NCBI GenBank assembly: GCA_937881575.1
Contig: CALGEI010000063.1
Location: 1 to 39,306 of the forward strand
Direction of reading: 5' to 3'
DNA from: an uncultured Flavobacteriales bacterium
GTDB taxonomy: Bacteria > Bacteroidota > Bacteroidia > Flavobacteriales_D > Sanyastnellaceae
Length of the DNA stretch: 39,306 nt
In this document: positions 38,001 through 39,306 of the stretch, piece by piece
Layout of the letters: every line of letters begins with the position of its first letter
Numbering within the stretch: the stretch's first letter is position 1
Notes under the pieces: generated by a model
Told to the model about the DNA's origin: nothing
What the model saw: only the letters and a program-made list of their open reading frames with translations
The model's database searches: none
Position numbers and translations under genes: made by a program

Positions 38001-39306
38001 GGATCGATGTACGTGCAATTTTTCATCAACGGTTCCATCTCCAATGAGGTGCGTGAATTCATTGACTTCGACAATGCGTGCATTTCACCGGGTGGACCCG
38101 AGGCTTGCGAATTCCCGGAAGCAGGCTACGACTGCGAGGGCAACTGCATTGACGATGTCGACAATGACGGTGTTTGTGATGAATTTGAAATTGACGGGTG
38201 CATGGATGTTATGGCATGCAACTACTCCATGGAAGCCACTGATGAGGATGGTTCTTGCGTATACGCTGACTCAGGATACGATTGCTTGGGGAATTGCCTA
38301 CAAGACGCTGACAACGACGGCATCTGCGATGAGTTTGAAATTTCGGGATGTCAGGATGCGGCTGCCGCGAACTATGACCCGATTGCAACGGACGATGATG
38401 GAAGTTGCGTTGACCCTGATTGCATTGATGAGGATGCCTGCAACTTCGTTGATTTCGACTGGAACGGCTTTTGCTTGACCATTGAGCCATACCAAATACA
38501 CGATGGAATCGTAGGCGATGACAACCTAGAAGGCCAAGTAACCTATAGAATTTATGCGCGTTGCGAAAACCCAACAGATTTCGTGACGAGCGTTTCTGGA
38601 GACAGTGAATTCCCGACCCGCATTCAATCCACAGAACCGTTCTTCCAGAGCCCGTTCGGTGGACTGCTTAGCAATGATCAAACGCCTTCGCTCTTCGGGT
38701 TTTTCCCAAGTGCGGAATTTGATAGTTTCTTGACCATCGGCTTGACGGAGAGCGCGAGTTCGGGCGAAGGAAACATCAACGTCTCTGGAGCAACTGGAAA
38801 CCCTTGGGGTTCCAACTTTGAAAGTGGCTCTGACTTGATCATTGACGATGCTGTTGGTGGTGGATGGTTTATTTTCAATGGTCAGACCAATGGAATTGCC
38901 GGAGATGACCAAAAAGTATTGTTGGCCCAGGTCACCACTGCCGGAGTCTTAACCGGTTCGATGTATGTGCAGTTTTTCGCCAATGGAGATATTGGCGATG
39001 AAGTGCGTGAACTGCTCGATTTCGAGAATGCCTGTGTCACTCCTGGAGGGCCTGAAGCGTGTGAATTCCCCGAATTCGGTTACGATTGCGATGGCAACTG
39101 CCTAGCCGATGCGGATGGCGACGGTGTCTGCGATCCGTTCGAGATCGTCGGATGTCAGGATGACGTGGCCTGCAACTACGATGCGGATGCAACGGATGCT
39201 GGTGATTGCGTTTACTCTGACGGCATTACGGATTGTGATGGCAACTGCTTGAACGATTCGGACGGTGATTTCGTTTGCGATGAGAATGAAGTCCCAGGAT
39301 GTTTGA
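35028..39306 (+). CDS. Giant secreted repeat protein (3' end beyond window)
   Basis: An open frame of 1426 codons with no stop, so it continues past the edge. ATG at 35028, signal peptide MSLIRLQRSLGIVVLLISTL ending near NAQ. The rest is four copies of a 213-residue core domain, each followed by an array of 50-residue six-Cys repeats (3, 4, 2, then at least 2), with 5-residue linkers (CVDPV, CEDPL, CVDPD). Core landmarks: TYRIYARCE, SVSGD-x2-FPTRI, FGFFPSAEFDSY, VGGGWFIFNGQSNGVAGDD, GSMYVQFF. The repeat holds DxDxDGxCDxxE, a thrombospondin-type-3-like calcium loop, and GC-x-D-x-x-ACNY. I infer a calcium-stiffened surface adhesin or matrix protein exported by T9SS; the tail lies outside. The core domain is not one I can name. 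Confidence 0.88.
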   Translation, partial: MSLIRLQRSLGIVVLLISTLFEINAQVCSDESACNYAPFDGPGYCLQIEPYAVHSGFVGSTDLTGYTTYRVYALCESADDFVSSVSGDADFPTTVVSDGDVFQSDFGGALGSDINNSLMSFFPSLAFDSFVTIGLTEGATSTEGTINSLNSDSNPWQFNFENDGNVIIDDQVGGSWFIFNGETNGIAGEDFRVLLAQITTTGTLSGSMYVQFFEEGSVENELRVFIDFSSACVGPDDTTDCTYPDAGVDCDGNCLVDTDGDGVCDSQEIPGCTDSEACNYSMDATDEDASCTYALAGYDCDGVCNFDMDNDGICDEFESPGCLDSSACNYDAGASEDDGSCSYPEFGFNCSGSCIDDIDGDGICDSFEVEGCTDSEAANFNPFATDNDGTCVDPVCIDEEACNFTEFNEVGFCLIIEPYMEHSGMVGSVDLTDHVTYRIYARCENPSDFVTSVSGDSEFPTRIISTEPMVQSALGGLTGSDQNSVLFGFFPDAEFDSYVTIGLTEGPAAGEGPINTTDSPNNPWGENFELGDDLLIDDEIGGGWYILNGQSNGVAGDDLRVLLAQVTTSGTLSGSFYVQVFVEGSPANEVRALIDLNAACVAPGGIDVCEFPAFGTDCDGNCLEDSDGDGVCDPFEIEGCQDFIACNYNADATDEDGSCNYADEGYDCNGNCLADADADGICDSFEIAGCTESLACNYNGLATDDDASCFFAETGYDCENNCINDADGDGVCDEFEVVGCMDSMACNYDAGATDESGACAYPDYGYDCNGECLGDVDFDGICDANEIAGCTDIEATNFDPFATDENGTCEDPLCVDEVACNYTEFDDSGYCIVIEPVQVHTGFVGGDDLTGQVTYRIYARCENPTDFVSSVSGDNLFPTRIQSTEPFYQSGVGGVLGDDQNPLLFGFFPSAEFDSYVTVGLTESPVAGEGAINYVESDLNPWADNFEAGSDLNIDDSVGGGWFIFNGQSNGVAGDDQRVLLAQVTTAGVLTGSMYVQFFINGSISNEVREFIDFDNACISPGGPEACEFPEAGYDCEGNCIDDVDNDGVCDEFEIDGCMDVMACNYSMEATDEDGSCVYADSGYDCLGNCLQDADNDGICDEFEISGCQDAAAANYDPIATDDDGSCVDPDCIDEDACNFVDFDWNGFCLTIEPYQIHDGIVGDDNLEGQVTYRIYARCENPTDFVTSVSGDSEFPTRIQSTEPFFQSPFGGLLSNDQTPSLFGFFPSAEFDSFLTIGLTESASSGEGNINVSGATGNPWGSNFESGSDLIIDDAVGGGWFIFNGQTNGIAGDDQKVLLAQVTTAGVLTGSMYVQFFANGDIGDEVRELLDFENACVTPGGPEACEFPEFGYDCDGNCLADADGDGVCDPFEIVGCQDDVACNYDADATDAGDCVYSDGITDCDGNCLNDSDGDFVCDENEVPGCL
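35109..35747 (+). repeat. Core domain copy 1 (213 aa)
   Basis: From the Cys of CSDESACNY to just before CTYP. The landmark Cys of ALCE is at offset 141 and the Trp of GGSWF at offset 444, both the same as in copies 2-4. It is the most divergent copy: VVSDGDVFQSDFGG stands where the others have STEP-x-x-QS. Confidence 0.9.
35748..36197 (+). repeat. Array 1: three 50-aa Cys/TSP3-like repeats
   Basis: Three units of exactly 150 bases. Cys at positions 1, 10, 14, 24, 32 and 38, with the calcium-loop Asp residues at 17, 19 and 21. In the third unit Cys38 is Ala (SEAANF). Confidence 0.9.
36213..36851 (+). repeat. Core domain copy 2 (213 aa)
   Basis: Starts CIDEEACNF; Cys of ARCE at offset 141 and Trp of GGGWY at offset 444. 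No net indel relative to the other copies. Confidence 0.9.
36852..37451 (+). repeat. Array 2: four 50-aa repeats
   Basis: Four units of exactly 150 bases. The fourth unit has Thr in place of Cys38 (IEATNF). Confidence 0.9.
37467..38105 (+). repeat. Core domain copy 3 (213 aa)
   Basis: Starts CVDEVACNY; landmarks at the same offsets (141, 444). Closest to copy 4 in protein sequence (FPTRIQSTEPF), though with many synonymous base differences. Confidence 0.9.
38106..38405 (+). repeat. Array 3: two 50-aa repeats
   Basis: Two units of exactly 150 bases. The second has Ala in place of Cys38 (AAAANY). Confidence 0.9.
38421..39059 (+). repeat. Core domain copy 4 (213 aa)
   Basis: Starts CIDEDACNF; landmarks at the same offsets (141, 444). 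Confidence 0.9.
39060..39306 (+). repeat. Array 4: at least two repeats, cut by the window end
   Basis: The first unit is 147 bases (49 residues, ATDAGD in place of ATDEDGS). The second is open at the window end after GCL. Confidence 0.85.

Noticed and set aside
35748-39306. Regular direct repeats that might be a CRISPR or satellite array
   Set aside because: The period is a multiple of three, the frame stays open across all copies and changes are mostly synonymous, so this is protein repeat structure.

Overview
The window looks like a chromosomal segment from a marine member of Bacteroidota, most likely Flavobacteriales close to Cryomorphaceae, Schleiferiaceae or Crocinitomicaceae. The evidence is a type IX secretion (T9SS) sorting tail, a divergent pair of LuxC-like acyl-CoA reductase and dicluster ferredoxin, tsaD beside a TamB homologue, a DUF5117/DUF4953-type metalloprotease, a DUF2027/Smr protein, secreted proteins with GC-x-D-x-x-ACNY repeats, and Bacteroidota promoters (TTTG / TAnnTTTG). 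I saw no tRNA, rRNA, CRISPR array, insertion sequence or phage gene.

Layout. 1-711: end of a TerB/J-domain protein. 787-3399: secreted zinc metalloprotease. 3451-3921 (-): SRPBCC protein, preceded by a candidate small RNA unit (3977-4093, -). 4196-9943: a four-gene, translationally coupled operon (LysM protein with a lytic-transglycosylase-like fold lacking the catalytic Glu, two different SGNH hydrolases, an MBOAT acyltransferase) that I read as an envelope glycan O-acylation module. 9966-11306: a tiny lipoprotein (-), a small membrane protein (+) and an exported protein (-). 11346-13381: MeaB GTPase coupled to a LytS-like protein that lacks the phospho-accepting His. 13378-16485: hisS (with a 23-codon ORF upstream), a WD40 protein and ung. 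16648-19393: SF2 helicase with no usable ATG, and an intact LytS-family kinase. 19371-25856: tsaD, divergent TamB, T9SS cargo. 25887-28534 (-): LuxC reductase, DUF4249-like lipoprotein and DUF7793-like protein in one operon, divergent from a ferredoxin. 28992-33010: two exported proteins of unknown function, an Smr protein and a serine hydrolase. 33047-34795: secreted endonuclease I with a lamin-tail domain and Cys-rich repeats. 35028 to the window end: a very large repeat protein that runs off the edge.

The most notable structure is the last gene. It is built from a core domain of exactly 213 residues, present four times with no net indels, separated by arrays of 50-residue six-cysteine, thrombospondin-type-3-like repeats in copy numbers 3, 4, 2 and at least 2, plus invariant 5-residue linkers. 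The final repeat of each complete array has lost the same cysteine. The second most notable is a self-contained ~80-nt transcription unit between the SRPBCC gene and the acylation operon.

Genes are tightly packed, with several ATGA overlaps and three convergent gene pairs whose ends overlap. Three genes have a -7 promoter box exactly four bases before the ATG, which suggests leaderless mRNAs.
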